Source of the DNA: Helichrysum umbraculigerum
Taxonomy: Eukaryota > Streptophyta > Magnoliopsida > Asterales > Asteraceae
DNA: 64,000 bases
NCBI GenBank assembly: GCA_949592205.1
Contig: CATIUR010000002.1
Location: 6,362,501 to 6,426,500, forward strand
Direction of reading: 5' to 3'
A program made the position numbers and the translations under genes. Position 1 is the first letter of the stretch. Each line of letters begins with the position of its first letter. Positions 19,327 through 32,810 of the stretch are shown one piece after another. Below the pieces are notes generated by a model. The model was not told the DNA's origin, searched no databases, and was given only the letters and a program-made list of their open reading frames with translations.

Positions 19327-22300
19327 CTAACTAGATACAAATAAACTAGGGTATCTAGCCCGCATACTCTCCTCCGTTTCCCAAGTGAGATCCGCACCCA
19401 AACTATGTTTCCACTTAACCAAAACCATAGGAATTTCTTTTCTACGTAATTTGGTCATTTTCCTATCTAAAAGCTCGACAGGTTCTTCTACCAATTTCTT
19501 ACTTGAGTCAACCCGAAGATCTTGCAAAGGAAGGATTTGGGATTGATCCTCCACATTGCACTTTCTTAAATAGCAAACGTTAAACGTATCGTGAATACCA
19601 GCTAATTCAGGCGGAAGATCTAAAGAAACCGATTGTTCATTAATCACCTGACGGATTCTAAATGGGCCAATATATCGGGGAGCTAACTTACCACGTTTAC
19701 CAAATCTAATGACACCCTTCCACGGAGAAACTTTTAAATATACAAGTTCACCTTCAACAAAAACAACAGGTCGCCTACGTGGGTCAGCATACTGTTTCTG
19801 TCTATCACGAGCCGCTTTCAGTTTCTCACGAGCAATCTTAACTTTGTCGGCTGTAATCTGAACTATATCGGGACCCGCAAACTATTTTTCTCCCGCTTCT
19901 AACCAACATGTAGGTGTTTGACAACGGCGCCCATACAACATCTCATACGGCGGCATACCAATGCTAGAATGATAAGAATTATTATAAGCAAACTCTATCA
20001 ATGGTAAGTGTGAATCCCAAGAACCGCCGTACTCAAGTACACAAGCTCTCAACATATCCTCAAGTGTCTGAATAGTACGCTCTGACTGCCCGTCTGTCTG
20101 AGGATGATACGCTGTGCTAAGATTAACTCTGGTACCTAATTCACGTTGCAAACTCTGCCAAAAACCAGAAACAAACCTAGAATCTCTATCGGAAACAATG
20201 GATAAAGGAATACCATGTCTAACAACAATCTCATGAATGTACAATTGAGCAAGTCGAGTCAATGATGCCGTCTCACTGGTGGCTAGAAAATGTGCACTCT
20301 TGGTTAATCTATCAACTATCACCCATATCATATCATTACCTTTCTGAGTGCGGGGAAACTTGGTAACGAAATCCATAGTAATGTGCTCCCATTTCCATTC
20401 CGGAATATCTAACTGTTTCAATGAACCATAGGGCTTCTGATGTTCTGCTTTAACCTGGGAACATATATGACAAGTCTCCACCATTCGAGCAACATCGGTT
20501 TTCATAGTTGGCCACCAATACAATGGTTTCAAATCATTGTACATTTTCGTACTCCCTGAATGAACAGATAACCTCGATTTGTGTGCTTCCGACAATATCA
20601 AATCCCGAAGTCCCCCAATCAATGGAACCCAAACCCGAGACTGGAAAGTTTTCAATCCTCGAGAATCATCAATCAATAAATCTTTCCGTTTCATCAAAAT
20701 CTCAGATTTTAAATTTTGATCCAACAATGCCTCTAACTGTGCAGCTTTTAACTGGGAAATCAAATCAGAAGATATTTCCAAACGCATAAAATGAATTCGA
20801 TCGGAAGGTACATTTCGGCTTAAAGCATCGGCAACCACATTAGCTTTACCCGGGTGATATCGGATTTCACAGTCATAATCCTTAATCAACTCCAACCATC
20901 GGCGCTGTCTCATATTGAGTTCTTTCTGAGAAAACATGTACTGGAGGCTTTTATGATCCGTGCATACGACACATTTAGTTCCGTACAAATAGTGTCTCCA
21001 GATTTTCAACGCAAATACCACAGCTGCAAGCTCTAAATCGTGTGTGGGGTAATTTCTTTCGTGAGTTTTAAGCTGGCGAGAAGCGTAAGCAATAACACGA
21101 TCATGTTGCATTAAGACAGCACCCAAACCAGCATGAGAAGCATCACAATAAACTACAAAACCCTCGGAACCATCAGGTAATGCTAACACTGGCGCCTGAC
21201 ATAACAACTGTTTAAGAGTCTGAAAAGATGTTTCTTGTTGATCACCCCACTGAAATTTAATATCCTTTCTAGTTAGCTTGGTTAACGGGCCAGCAATTTT
21301 GGAGAAATCCTTGATAAATTTTCGATAATAACCCGCTAAACCAAGGAAACTTTTAATCTCAGAAGGTGATTTAGGAGCATTCCAATTCATAACAGCGTCC
21401 ACCTTGGAAGGATCTACTTTGACACCATCCTTACAAATAATATGCCCGAGAAACTGTACCTCTCGGAGCCAAAATTCACATTTGGAAAATTTAGCAAAAA
21501 GATGCTCTCTTTTCAAAATCTCTAGAATCAATCTTAAATGATGTTCATGTTCAGCCTCAGACTTAGAATAAATCAAGATATCGTCAATAAATACAATCAC
21601 AAACTTGTCTAGAAAATGTCGACATACACGATTCATTAAGTCCATAAAAATAGCAGGAGCATTAGTCAATCCAAAAGGCATAACTAAGAACTCGTAATGA
21701 CCATACCGGGTACGAAAAGCAGTCTTAGGAACATCTTCCTCACGAACTCGTACCTGATGATAACCTGATCTCAAATCGATCTTAGAAAAATAGGATGATC
21801 CCTGTAACTGATCAAATAACTCATCAATTCTGGGCAATGGATATTTGTTTTTCACTGTTCTTTTATTGAGCTCTCTATAATCAATACACATTCGAAGAGT
21901 ACCATCCTTTTTCTTAACAAACAATACCGGAGCACCCCACGGGGAAGAACTCGGTCGAATAAACCCTTTATCTAACAGTTCCTGAATTTGACCCATCATC
22001 TCACGGATTTCAGAAGGAGCTAATCTATAAGGAGACTTAGCTACAGGAGTCGAACCAGGAATCAAATCAATCTGAAATTCTACATCTCTTACAGGGGGTA
22101 AACCAGGCAATTCATCCGGAAAAACTTCCGGGTATTCAGAAACCACCGGAAAATTTGTCAAAGATTTCTTTTCTAACTTGCTATCTATCACATATGCCAA
22201 ATAAGAATCACATCCCTTAGATAGAGATTTCCTAGCTTTCAACAAGGAAATCAATGGTAGACTACCCTTTACTCGTTCTCCTCGAGCCATGACGTATGAC

Positions 22301-23994
22301 CCATCAGAAATCGGAATTCTTATAATCTTTTTATGACAATCAATGTTGGCCTTATTCAAACTTAACCAATCCATACCAATAACTACATCGAAACTAGGAA
22401 TTGGCATTAACAAAAAGGAGACTAAGAAATTATGACCCTCAATAAGTATACTAGCTCCAGCTACCGATGTGGTAACAGGAACTAATTTACCGTCAGCAAT
22501 TTCAACTTCTAAAGGTTTAACAATCAAAGAGGGGATCAATTTCAGTCTATCACAAAAGTTCACAGATATAAACGAACAATTGGCACCAGAATCAAACAAT
22601 ACACTAGCTGGTATAGAATTTATGAGAAATGTACCAGTGATGACATCTTCAGTGGCGACAGCATCATCAACTGTCATTCGAAAAGCTCGGCTAGCAGCTA
22701 CTGGTGGATTTTTCCTCTTTTGACCAGATGATGGCGAACCTTTACCCGTACCCATACTCTGTCTCTTCGCCTCAGGACAATCCCCTGCACGATGCCCTTC
22801 TTTATGGCAATTCCAACACACGCTATTTGGGTAGGTACAATCTTTTGCAGCGTGACCAAAAATTCCACACTTAACACATCTAGATGTCTGGGGAGTACAA
22901 GGACCATTATGTCTAGCTCGACATCTATTACAATAGTTACTATCCGTTGGAATACCAGGATTCGATCTCCTGTTTTGTTGACTACCTTGTCCTTTCTGTT
23001 TACTCGAAGAATCTCCTTTGTTTTTCTGTGAATACCTTTCTTTATTCAACACTCTTTTAGCCATAATATCCCCATCGACCGAACGAGCTAAATCATAAGC
23101 TTGAGGAAGTGAACCTGCTAGTCTCACTGTGGTACGGTAATCAGGAGGTAATGTTTTCACAAAGTGATCAATTTTAGTCCGGTCAGTTGGAACCCACTGT
23201 TGCACAAACCGCAATTTATCTGAAAACTGTTTAATTAATTCATCAATCGTCATTTGATCAGTCTTTTGTAAGTCAAGAAACTCTTGTCTAATCCGTGAAA
23301 GATTATACTCCGAGCAAAATTGCTTACAAATTTCAGCATGAAAATCTGGCCATCTTATATCATTCAATTGTTGTGGAGATAATGGTGCAGTAATCGAATC
23401 CCACCATGACATGGCTTGACCCTTTAATAACTGAACCGCATAAGGTACCTTATCCTCCTCCTCACAATGACATACATTTAGTTTTCTCTCTACATCACGA
23501 AGCCAGTCAAGAGTGACCGTAGGATCGGTACTTCCAGAATAAGTTGAAGGATTGCAAGACATAAAGGTTTTAAGAGAACAACCTTTCTTCAACTGTTGAA
23601 AAGGTGGGATAGGTATTTGATAATTAGTATAACCAGACGAAGGAAAAGGACCCGAGGCCTGATAAGTATAACCCTGTTGCTGCTGTTGTGAAATAAAAGG
23701 ATTAGATACCGGAATCCGTGTAGAAGATACAATAGGTGGTACATTAGTCACAATGTGGGGACGAGTAAAAACTGGGTGTTGAGAAGATCCAGCTCGTTCT
23801 CTCTGAAGTTCCAACACTCTATTCTCCAATCTCATAATATACTCCTGATCAGTTTCAGTTTCTCCACCGGCTAAATTGGATGTACCATTATGACCCTGGT
23901 TCTCTGGTGGTGCATCTGTCCGCGTAGTATCATCGAGAGTATGGGAAGGTGGCTCATTATCCGCCATACCTGTCATCACATCACATCTCAACAT
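19327..23994 (-). pseudogene. Gypsy gag-pol polyprotein, interrupted by one in-frame TAG
   Basis: From ATG 23994 the frame runs 1370 codons to TAG at 19884-19882. The same frame then continues open to 19327, so one stop codon separates most of the polyprotein from the integrase tail. Domains in order: capsid/gag (about 140-310), two zinc knuckles (CVKCGIFGHAAKDC, CWNCHKEGHRAGDC), aspartic protease (LFDSGANCSFI), reverse transcriptase (FIDDILIYS), RNase H (VVYCDASHAGLGAVL), integrase with zinc-binding and DDE segments (TMDFVTKFP, SDRDSRF), then the chromodomain-like tail (VLVKWKHSLGADLTWE). In related elements the position of the TAG is usually occupied by glutamine, so CAG to TAG is the likely change. 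A likely alternative start is the ATG at MADNEPPS, ten codons in. Products would copy and integrate the element; this copy probably relies on others for the integrase tail. Confidence 0.9.
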
Positions 23995-24122
23995 TCGTTA
24001 ATTGTTAGTACTAGCAACTAACCAAATCAACTATCATAACTAATCCCCACCACAAGAAATGTTTGACCAACATGACTAAGTTTAGGATTGAACACTTTAA
24101 ATATTCAATTCACCTAAACTTA

Positions 24123-24135
24123 CGCTCTGATACCA
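24123..24135 (-). other. Primer-binding site of the gypsy element (initiator Met-tRNA)
   Basis: The minus strand reads TGGTATCAGAGCG three bases after the 5' LTR end. This is the standard site complementary to the 3' end of initiator methionine tRNA. Confidence 0.9.
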
Positions 24136-24138
24136 ACT

Positions 24139-26093
24139 TATAACACCCCACAATTTAAGACAAATTTTTTTTTTTTTTTTTTTAATTCGGAAGCGTAAAT
24201 CCCATATATAATATATACATAGATGTCACGATTTCACCAACCAAAACATTACATATGTTCTAAAATTTAGATATAGTTACAAACGATAATTATCGACTGG
24301 GTGTTATTTAACAAAACAAAGCAATAACAAAAACGATCAGAGTTCAACTTGGCAAACATTTCTTCAAACCATCAACACGTCTCAACAACCCAAAAGTTAA
24401 CCTGCAAAAGTATTGTGTGGAATTAGCACGAAGCTAAGTGAGTAAATTAAGTCTAACAATCTAACTTAGTATAACAATCAATTCACAACAATCATCTAAC
24501 TAAACAATCAAACAGAGGATCGGTGGTTCTTGAGATACCCTCAGTCCGCGGTGGCACTCCAAGAACACTTAATAATCAACTGCAGGCCAATACAGAGATT
24601 TTTACCGATAGTTTAGTGCTATCTTTAACCAATATGGATTAATTCACAACAAATGTTCATCCGACCCATAAGGATTAACCTATAGCAACTAAACCCAAAA
24701 TTGACCTCTATCATTCCAACCTATCATGGAATTATTTACTAGCAAACAATCAATCTATCAAACTACAAGTTTAATCAACAATCCTATCATTATCATAACT
24801 ATAAATCAGTCAACACAAGCAACTTAAAAATTGATGCAACTAACTGTTAACACCAAGATTAAATTGTGAGAACCAGTCCACTCACCTGTCTCGTTTCAGT
24901 CTCCAAACTCAAAGATCTTATTTTATTGAGTCTTCGGTGCCTCTGTAAACACAATCAAAACACAAGTTAATAACTTGTTTCATAATTTAAATTATATCTA
25001 TAATCAAGAAATATCAATGGATAAATGATTTAAGTATTGAATTCTAACAATTTCACAAAACATCAAATTTGTCAAAATAACAAAGACAAACGCGATCCGG
25101 GTCAGAGGTTCGGGATCGCGTTCCTCTTCACAAAATTTTTCTGTTACCGAAAACTACTGAGCAACGCGATCCGGTTAATGGGTCAGGATCGCGTTTACAT
25201 GACCAAACACGAAGGATCCAGTTTATAACTAAGGAACGCGATCCAGGTCAAGTTGGTGGGATCGCGTTCGCATGCCCAAAATCACCTGTACCAACCTGCA
25301 CGAACCCTAACTCCATTTTTATCACAATATCATCATCAAACTCAGATTTGAGTTATTCCAAAGGTTACATAAACTTCCAATATCATCTAATAGTATCATA
25401 CAACAAGCATTCAAGTATCAAATCCATCTAATTCAACTAAATTCACATATAACCTAATTCATTCATTTAGATTTAACAAGAATCCACTTTTATACTTGAA
25501 ACCTAAGAAATTTGCATTTAAATCAAGAACAAGAAGATGATGATGTCAATTTCAGTAACTACAATCCATTCAAGTACAATTGATCATACATGCATAAGTT
25601 TTCTACTTAATTTCACCAATTGAGCTCAAGAACACAAAACAATTACCTACAATGGAAATGGAGAAAACTAGATGAACAAGATGAAGAAGAAGAAGATGAA
25701 TTCAGTGGCTTCAACAAATTCACAGCTCCAGTTATGATCAAGTTCAGATTTTTCAATTTGTTTATAAGTGTGTGTTCTTGAAGTTTTTTAACCAGAATCA
25801 GGAAATGAAGGAATAAATGTCGACCAACATTTCAACCTAACTCATATACAGTAAAATATTATACCCGTCCTAAATCTATTGTCTGGAACCTCAATTTCAA
25901 ATGTGCGAAAATTATTTTATTTTACCGTCACCTAAAATTATCTAAAACAGCTAACATTTCAATAGTCACAATATTTCCTGAGGCTCATTTACCTATTAAA
26001 TTTAAAAAATTTAAACACAGGTAAAAATTATAAATTGCATAAATAATTTAAAGAAAATACCTTTTTCTTCTAGGCCTGATTTGAGATGTTACA
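24139..26093 (-). repeat. 5' LTR of the gypsy element (1955 bp)
   Basis: Nearly identical to 17316-19291. It carries the element's promoter by analogy with other LTR elements, though no TATA box was pinned down. It lacks the 20-bp segment present in the 3' LTR. Confidence 0.95.
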
Positions 26094-27660
26094 TACTATG
26101 AGGTACCACACATGATACTATAAAGTACCACATGTGATATTCAAATAGTGTATGTGAACAAATTAGCTCTATGAGGTACCACATGTGGTATTATAACGTA
26201 CCACATGTGTTATTAAAAGGTACCACGTGTGGTACTATGAGTTATCATATGTGGAAATATGAAGTATCATATCTGTTTACAAAAAAATACTTACAACTAC
26301 TACATGTGATATGTGAAATGTGAGACTTTGTTTACAAAATACATAACTTTAAACAATAAAAAGTATTGGTTGCTACATGATACCATGAGATACCACATAT
26401 GGTACCATAAGGTACCACATATGATATTCAAAAAGTATAGGTCAAAATAATTATCCCCTACAAGGTACCACATGTAATATTATAAGGTACCTCATGTTAT
26501 ATTCAAATAGTGTATGTCAACAAACTATGAGGTACCACATGTGGTATTATAGTTACCACATGTGGTACTATAGTGACCACATGTGGTACTATGAGTTTCT
26601 TTAATTTTTCAATCGTTGTCTTCATTTAGGTGGTTTGTAAATTCATACTTAATTTTCTTGTTGATCAATTCTCGCTAGTAGTTAAGCACAAACTCAGCAA
26701 TAGTATCACATGTAATCTTGTGTTTTAGAGTAATAAAAACATCATCATATATAACAATGTTAATTGTCGACTGTGATATATGGTATTACCACATGTGATA
26801 GTATTCGCTACCACGTGTGGTATTATGCACTATCATATGTGGTATTGTACACTACCACATGTGGTAACATTCGATACCACATGTGGTAGCATCCGATATC
26901 ACATGTGGTACTATAGTTACCACATGTGGTACTATAGTTACCACATGTGGTACTATGAGTTCCTTTAATTTTTTAATCGTTGTCTTCATTTAGGTGGTTT
27001 GTAATTGCATACTTAATTATCACGTGTGGTAGCGAATACTATCACATGTGATATCGGATGCTACCACATGTGGTAGCGAATACTATCACATGTGATATCG
27101 GATGTGATATTGAAAAAGGAATCGATAATTCTCAATAAAACGTGAGTGTGATATATGGTACTATCACATGTGATAGTATTGGCTACCACATGTAGTATTA
27201 TGCACTATCATATGTGGTATTGTACACTACCACATGTGGTAGCATTCGATACCACATGTGGTAGCATCCGATATCACATGTGGTACTATAGTTACCACAT
27301 GTGATACTATGTAATATCACAAGTTATAGTTAGTGGTATCTCATGTGATATTATCAACTACCACATGTGATACTATGTAATATCACATGTGTTACTAATA
27401 ACTACCACATGTAAGTGGTAGTATCCGCTACCACATGTGGTATTGTACAATACCACATGTGGTAGTATCTGAAAATGTAATAGTATCACATGATATACTT
27501 TCGACAAAAATTTTTTCTCCAATTTTTGCTGGGTTTCGAAAACTGCATAATATAGTATCATATATGGTACCAACGGTATCATATATGATACCAACGACTA
27601 TCACATGTGGTACCAGCAGTATCACATGTGGTACTAGTGATATCACATGTGATACTTGAC
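26094..27660. repeat. Dense array of TACCACATGTGGTA-type palindromes
   Basis: At least 25 exact CACATGTG octamers lie within 1.57 kb, most inside longer palindromes (TACCACATGTGGTA or TATCACATGTGATA). Many near variants with CATATG or CACGTG centres are mixed in. A block of about 140 bp around 26780-26960 recurs at about 27165-27310, and part of it recurs inverted near 27020-27100. CACATGTG is an E-box-type palindrome. Open frames in this region are by-products of the repeats. Confidence 0.95.
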
Positions 27661-29276
27661 TGTTAATAAATATAATATATAGTTGTGATTACATGGAAAA
27701 TGTAGCATTTTAATTTACTGGATTAAAATTAAATATCAAACATTACAAATAAGAGTGGAATTATTAATATTAATAAATAATAAATAATAAATAAAACAAC
27801 AAAAGTATAAACTTAATGCAATGTACAACCTTCTATGACAAACTTACAAGCCCCTAGACCATCAGTTTTCAGTATTATGCACAACATGTTTTTTACCAAG
27901 TAAAACAACGCCAAAATGATCTAAAAAAACAAACTAACACAATTTACTTCAAACACACGAGAGCCCGATGCAGCAATTGTCTCAAACTTTGCTCCATACT
28001 AAGTTGCACTCATTTCAGCCAGCATCTTTGCGTTTCCACCTTGTTCTTCACCATCAATTATGTTACTAAATTGTTCTTCAACATCTCAAGTTTTCATATA
28101 AACATTTCATCGAACACGTAAGATGCACCGGATAATTCTTGTTCATGTGACTAATCAATAGCCATTTAACTATAACCAAGTTAATAGATAACAGTACCAA
28201 AACACACATATATTATACATACACGATACCACAATACGTTTTACACATATGATTTGATTTTAAAGATAGCAGATAACAAACTCTAACGGAAAAGCAAAGT
28301 ATATATTCAATAGTGAAAAACGATCAACACATAACGTACGATTTTTAGACATGTTCAATCCGAAGTCACCATTTAAGCATGAATCGTCTTTGAAAATTGC
28401 AGAACGCGACGTCTTTGCTGAAAATTCAACAGTTTTTACATGAAAGTAGGGTCACCTTACCTCGATGAGCTAGTGATAATTACAAACGCCTTCAATGCGA
28501 CCTGATAAGTAACAAAATGCAATATTACTACCGGAATCCATTACATAAAACATTAACCCTAAATATAATCATAGTCTTTAAACTACCATTACCGTCCGAT
28601 TCTGCATTTTTGCTAATCGCATTACTAGGGCATGTAAACAATATTGCACATATGTTCGAGGCTGAAACGCAGACGTAGCAACCAGCTACAATAAAACACC
28701 CATTTCACATCCAATATATTAACCTCAAATCAAGATTATCAATCACTATAAAAAAAAAAACTCACTTATGATATGTCTCCAATTCAACATGATTTATAGC
28801 TTTAATAATCACAACAACAAAATCCTATATCAGTAAGTACAATAACTTTATACAGTGCAAATCGTGATATATAATAAAGTAAACTGAATATCACATCGAA
28901 TGCAAAATCAAAAATTACCTAGTGGAATCGCTGGAATATTAGCACCATAAGCCCTTTCGCAAAGCACGTGTACTCCTAATAATCGTGTGTAAAAATGTTT
29001 CAATCAGATGAAATCGAAAAATTTAGGGCTAGTGTACGATTTAGGGAAAAAAATTGTTGAAAACTACAATTTCACGGATCAATTCGAAGCTACGAATCAA
29101 ATGAATGATAAAATCAACATTTGAAGTGTGAAATCAAAACAATTGAGACGAATTTTGAAGGATTGTAGTTAGGGTTTTTGTGCGAGAGCGAATGATTTTG
29201 TATCCGTGAGTAAAATTGAATGAAACAAAACAATGGAAGAAACCTGGTAGAGATTGGGGGTGTTTATCGAATGACT
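27661..29276. other. AT-rich interior of the candidate MULE
   Basis: I see no recognisable protein in about 1.6 kb. On the minus strand near 29130-29210 it has CCCTAAC-type leader sequence, mirroring the AGGGTTTTG leader at about 15620. Confidence 0.4.
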
Positions 29277-29400
29277 GAAATGCCCCTCCGCTCAAATTAA
29301 CATATGGTTTATTTTTTTCAAAAATAAATTTGAGATTAAATGTGGATCCTTGATTATTGAGATCCAAAGGCTGAGATGTGTTCTCCCATTCTTTTTAAAA

Positions 29401-31520
29401 AAGCTGTACTTGAATGAACTTTTGTCATGTTTTTATATTTATTTTATGTTATTATTTGTAAGTGTTATCACAATGACACAATGTGTATAATCCTGGGTCA
29501 GTCTATTTGTCTTTTACGCCTTACTCTAACTGTGATGCTATTCATAATTTGAGTCAGTTTAACAACTCCCATACACTTATTAAACTCTACACAGAACCTC
29601 TTATTAGAACCTCAATAAGAATCTCAATTACAAGATTAAATAAATGTTTAGAGTTTTTTTTTAGGGTTAAATGTCTGTAAATGCATATAACTATGCGCTG
29701 ACTTCTTTAGTGTGTACAAAGTTATATTGACCATCATTGTATGTACGTAACCATTGATTTCGACCATTATATGTACGAGGTAATCTATTGTACTGGTAAC
29801 CCTTTTTTATGCCTTTTGTTAACAACAATATCCATGTAAGCATCTTTGTCATTATATTTATGACACGTCATTATTTTAGCTGTGTGTTAAAAAGTAAATT
29901 TATTTTTTCACTAGCTTGAAACGTTTGTACTCCCGGCTAGTCCTTTTGTACTATATGTTCTTATCAATGATCTGGGAAATAAAAATTATAAAGTTATCTT
30001 ATCAATCTTCATCTGTATACATTCACCGGGCCTTCACATTTACAAATAGCCACCAACCACTACCCATCAGACCAACACCAACCACATCCACCCGGACCAC
30101 CATTAACCACCAGACAGCCTCCAGATCTACTCGCCAGATCTCTGCTCATTGGAGCCACCAATTCTAGTGTATTTGATTTCAAATGTATGTATATATTCTA
30201 TTCCATTGTCGTTTTCTAAACACCACTGTGTCGTCTTTGTTGTACACCCTTGGCCGGAAACCTGCAACTTCCGGCCATCACCACCTATAAACTCCGATGA
30301 AAAGGCGGTCTTGAACTTGGTCTACAACCTCCGTGTGTGATCTAATTCTACCGCTATTCGATCACCCAGCGATTTGCACAAAAATCAGTTTCAGATTTGC
30401 TTTTTTAATGGGTGCTTATTTATGTTTGTGATTGTAAATTTGATGGGTGTTTAGTTTATGATTTGGCGTCCGATTTAATTCCAAATTAGCTAACTTATAA
30501 ATAATTAGTACTCGTATTAGTATTGGTTTTAGAGTTCTAAATACTACGGAGTACTAAATTTGTTACTTGGGTAATTATATTATACTGATTTAATCTAACC
30601 AATTAAATAATTGAATCTCTATATTGATAAAAAAAAATTATCAATATGAGGAATGCGTGTATCACACAAAAGGGTTTTTTCCCGAATTGTTTTTGTTTTT
30701 TCAAATAGATATCTTAGTAAATAAGATTCCAAAGAAAACGAGAAGTTAGTTAAGAAGATAGGAAGTCAATGAGGAGGTGCATCATAGTTAAAAGTTGAAA
30801 GTAAGATGAATCATGGTAAATAATCAAGTGCATCATTATGATACATTTTCCGGCTTCCGGAATCCAGCATTGACGGTGGAAACCAGAATTCGGCGCCAGG
30901 TGGGGTGGTGGGACTGGTGGCTGTTGGTCAGCCATCATTGTAGTTAAAAGTCAGTTGCATCATACATCATAGTTACTTTCATTCTCTTCCTATCTTCCTA
31001 CCTAAAACCTCTTTTGCATTAGTTAATTCCATATTAATTATGTACATAGTTGATGAAAACTTACAATTACCTTAACCACGGGATATATAAAATCAATTTT
31101 TTTAAAAATTCACTGTAAAAGTTATCTTTTATTAATATAAATAAAATATTATAGAGATTAATAATACTTTTAAAACATTTAAAGATGACTTAAAATTTAA
31201 TGCACAATCAAGACTAACTTAAGTAAGCTTTTGTCGTTAGCCATTGTGCTAAATCACTATAGTATTTATATCTTAGAAGTTGTCAAAGAAAGTACGACCG
31301 ATCTGAAATAGAAGAAAATGAACTAAGAAGTAGTATATGATTATATTCATTTCTCAAAATAATGATTATCTATAGATAAATCTATGAACATACACGAAAT
31401 TTGTCAACATTTGAAGGGTATATTGTAGGTAGTTGTACCATTTTTTAATAATGTGCGACTTCCTACTCTGAGTAGGTATCTTTATGCGTGTCAAGAATCA
31501 AGAGCTTTTTTATGAGAAAA
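29401..31520. other. Intergenic sequence, no gene recognised
   Basis: Open frames at 29483-29680, 29916-30167 and 30149-30340 show no domain or splice pattern. The segments near 30735-30790 and 30945-31010 are partly inverted copies (AGGAAG and GCATCATAGTTA blocks), possibly a small foldback element. Confidence 0.4.
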
Positions 31521-31527
31521 ATAATTA

Positions 31528-31723
31528 CTCCCTCCGTCTCAAAATGATTGTCATCAGACAAGAAACACAAAGTTTAAGAAAAGTAAATTTATTACTGTTG
31601 ACTACCAATAGAATTTCAACTTTACAATTTTCAAGCATTTTGATTGGTTGATTTTGAAAGTGGGCAATAATTTTGGGACAAACATAAATAGTAAGGTGGA
31701 CAAACAATTTGGGACGGAGGGAG
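31528..31723. mobile_element. Stowaway MITE, 196 bp
   Basis: The ends CTCCCTCCGTC and GACGGAGGGAG are inverted copies and are flanked by TA on both sides (31526-31527, 31724-31725). This is the standard signature of Stowaway elements moved by Tc1/mariner-type transposase. Confidence 0.95.
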
Positions 31724-32235
31724 TAGATATCAAAAATTAATGTACCAAAAAACTTGGTATTTCTCTGACTATTGACCATGGTATACAACTAAAAACTTAT
31801 ACATCAAAATGCATGCATGCATACAGCATACATGAACCGGCCTTCCTTCCAATGAATTTATGTAATCCTATAACTTTTGTACAATAAAATAATAGATTAA
31901 TGTAATGTACTACCCATAATTTAATAAGTCACAAACACCACACCTTTTGATCATGAATAATAACAAAGAAAAGGATCGTAGGAGCAGGTATTTTTTAGGA
32001 GCAGGGAAGGCAGAGTATAGGCCAATGAGATATGTACACTTGTATTACTGGTCCCCGTACCAGGGATTAGTTTTGCACATTTTCCAAACTTTTGGATCTG
32101 ACCGCAAAGATTTTAATATTATGAATTAACTTTGAATTCTAAAAACAATCACAATTTTAGATCTATACGATTTCTGCTACAAATCTTCGATTCAATTCGT
32201 TTTTGAACCACCGTAGCTTCGAGAATCCGGTTGAG

Positions 32236-32810
32236 TTACTTTTGATGTTGATCTCCGGCTTTCCGGAATCCGATTCTTTTGAAACCGCCGCCGCAACTCC
32301 ACCTGCGCTTTCGTATTATCGACAACGGAGATGCGCGAGGTGATTCGACGAACACGTTATTCACCGGAACTTGAATTGTTTTTTCGTCGTTGTAACCGCT
32401 ATTTAGTAATAAGCTTTGATTGAATAATGGAAAAATCGTCCGGATCTGACCGGATTCAAATACCTCACTTTGACGACGAATCTGTATCGCCTGCACACAT
32501 AAATGTAATCATTTTCATCTAATTGATGAAAGTAAGACCTTTCTATAACTTCTAATACAACTCTTCTACTTGATGGCATCTAAGATGGTAGATATCACTA
32601 TCGTAGGCTTTGACAGTTTCAGGGCAGCGAATGGGTGCTTTGAGGCAAAGGGAAATAAGCCTAACGGGCTGCAACTACCTCGACAACAACTATGCATTTA
32701 CCAGCATAGGCCACAATACTCTACCATCCATCAGGTGATGCTTCCAGCTTCTGAAACGAGAGGTGTGATAGTTAACTTTTACCAATCAGCAACGTCTTGA
32801 GATGGCACAC
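32236..32810. other. Unassigned coding-like sequence
   Basis: On the minus strand 32496-32236 is open for 86 codons (basic, ending GGGFKRIGFRKAGDQHQK). On the plus strand 32570-32800 is open for 76 codons. Neither has a motif I recognise. They lie beside gene fragments and may be captured pieces. GC content is raised locally around 32240-32470. Confidence 0.25.

Larger units (their letters stand above)
17316..26093 (-). mobile_element. Ty3/gypsy chromovirus retrotransposon, complete, 8.78 kb
   Basis: The element is complete: 5' LTR at 26093-24139, primer-binding site, gag-pol on the minus strand, polypurine tract, 3' LTR at 19291-17316 and TACTA duplications. The LTRs (1955 and 1976 bp) differ by only about four substitutions that I can see, a 20-bp deletion (CTTAAATACTCACATCAATA, absent from the right copy) and one T in a T run. 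This points to a young insertion. Long LTRs, two zinc knuckles and a chromodomain-like tail fit a Tekay/Del-type chromovirus. A single stop codon interrupts pol. Confidence 0.95.
15476..29400. mobile_element. Candidate degenerate MULE, split by a gypsy element
   Basis: The segment 15476-15532 (AAAGAAT, ATCTCAACCGTTGGAT, GGAGGGGTATT) resembles the reverse complement of 29280-29400 (AAAGAAT, ATCTCAGCCTTTGGAT, GGAGGGGCATT). This suggests long, diverged inverted ends. Inside are AGGGTTTTGTG leader-like sequence, a FAR1-type zinc-knuckle remnant and a palindrome array. Without the nested gypsy copy the element would be about 5.1 kb. I found no target duplication, so the ends are tentative. Confidence 0.4.

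Noticed and set aside
26780..27659. Open frames of 60-75 codons in the 26.7-27.7 kb region, on both strands
   Set aside because: They encode repeats of HMWY, TTCG or PHV translated from the palindrome array in several frames at once, so they are not proteins.
26094..27660. CRISPR-like array
   Set aside because: Repeats are palindromes of variable spacing with no unique spacers of constant length, no cas genes, and the DNA is plant nuclear.
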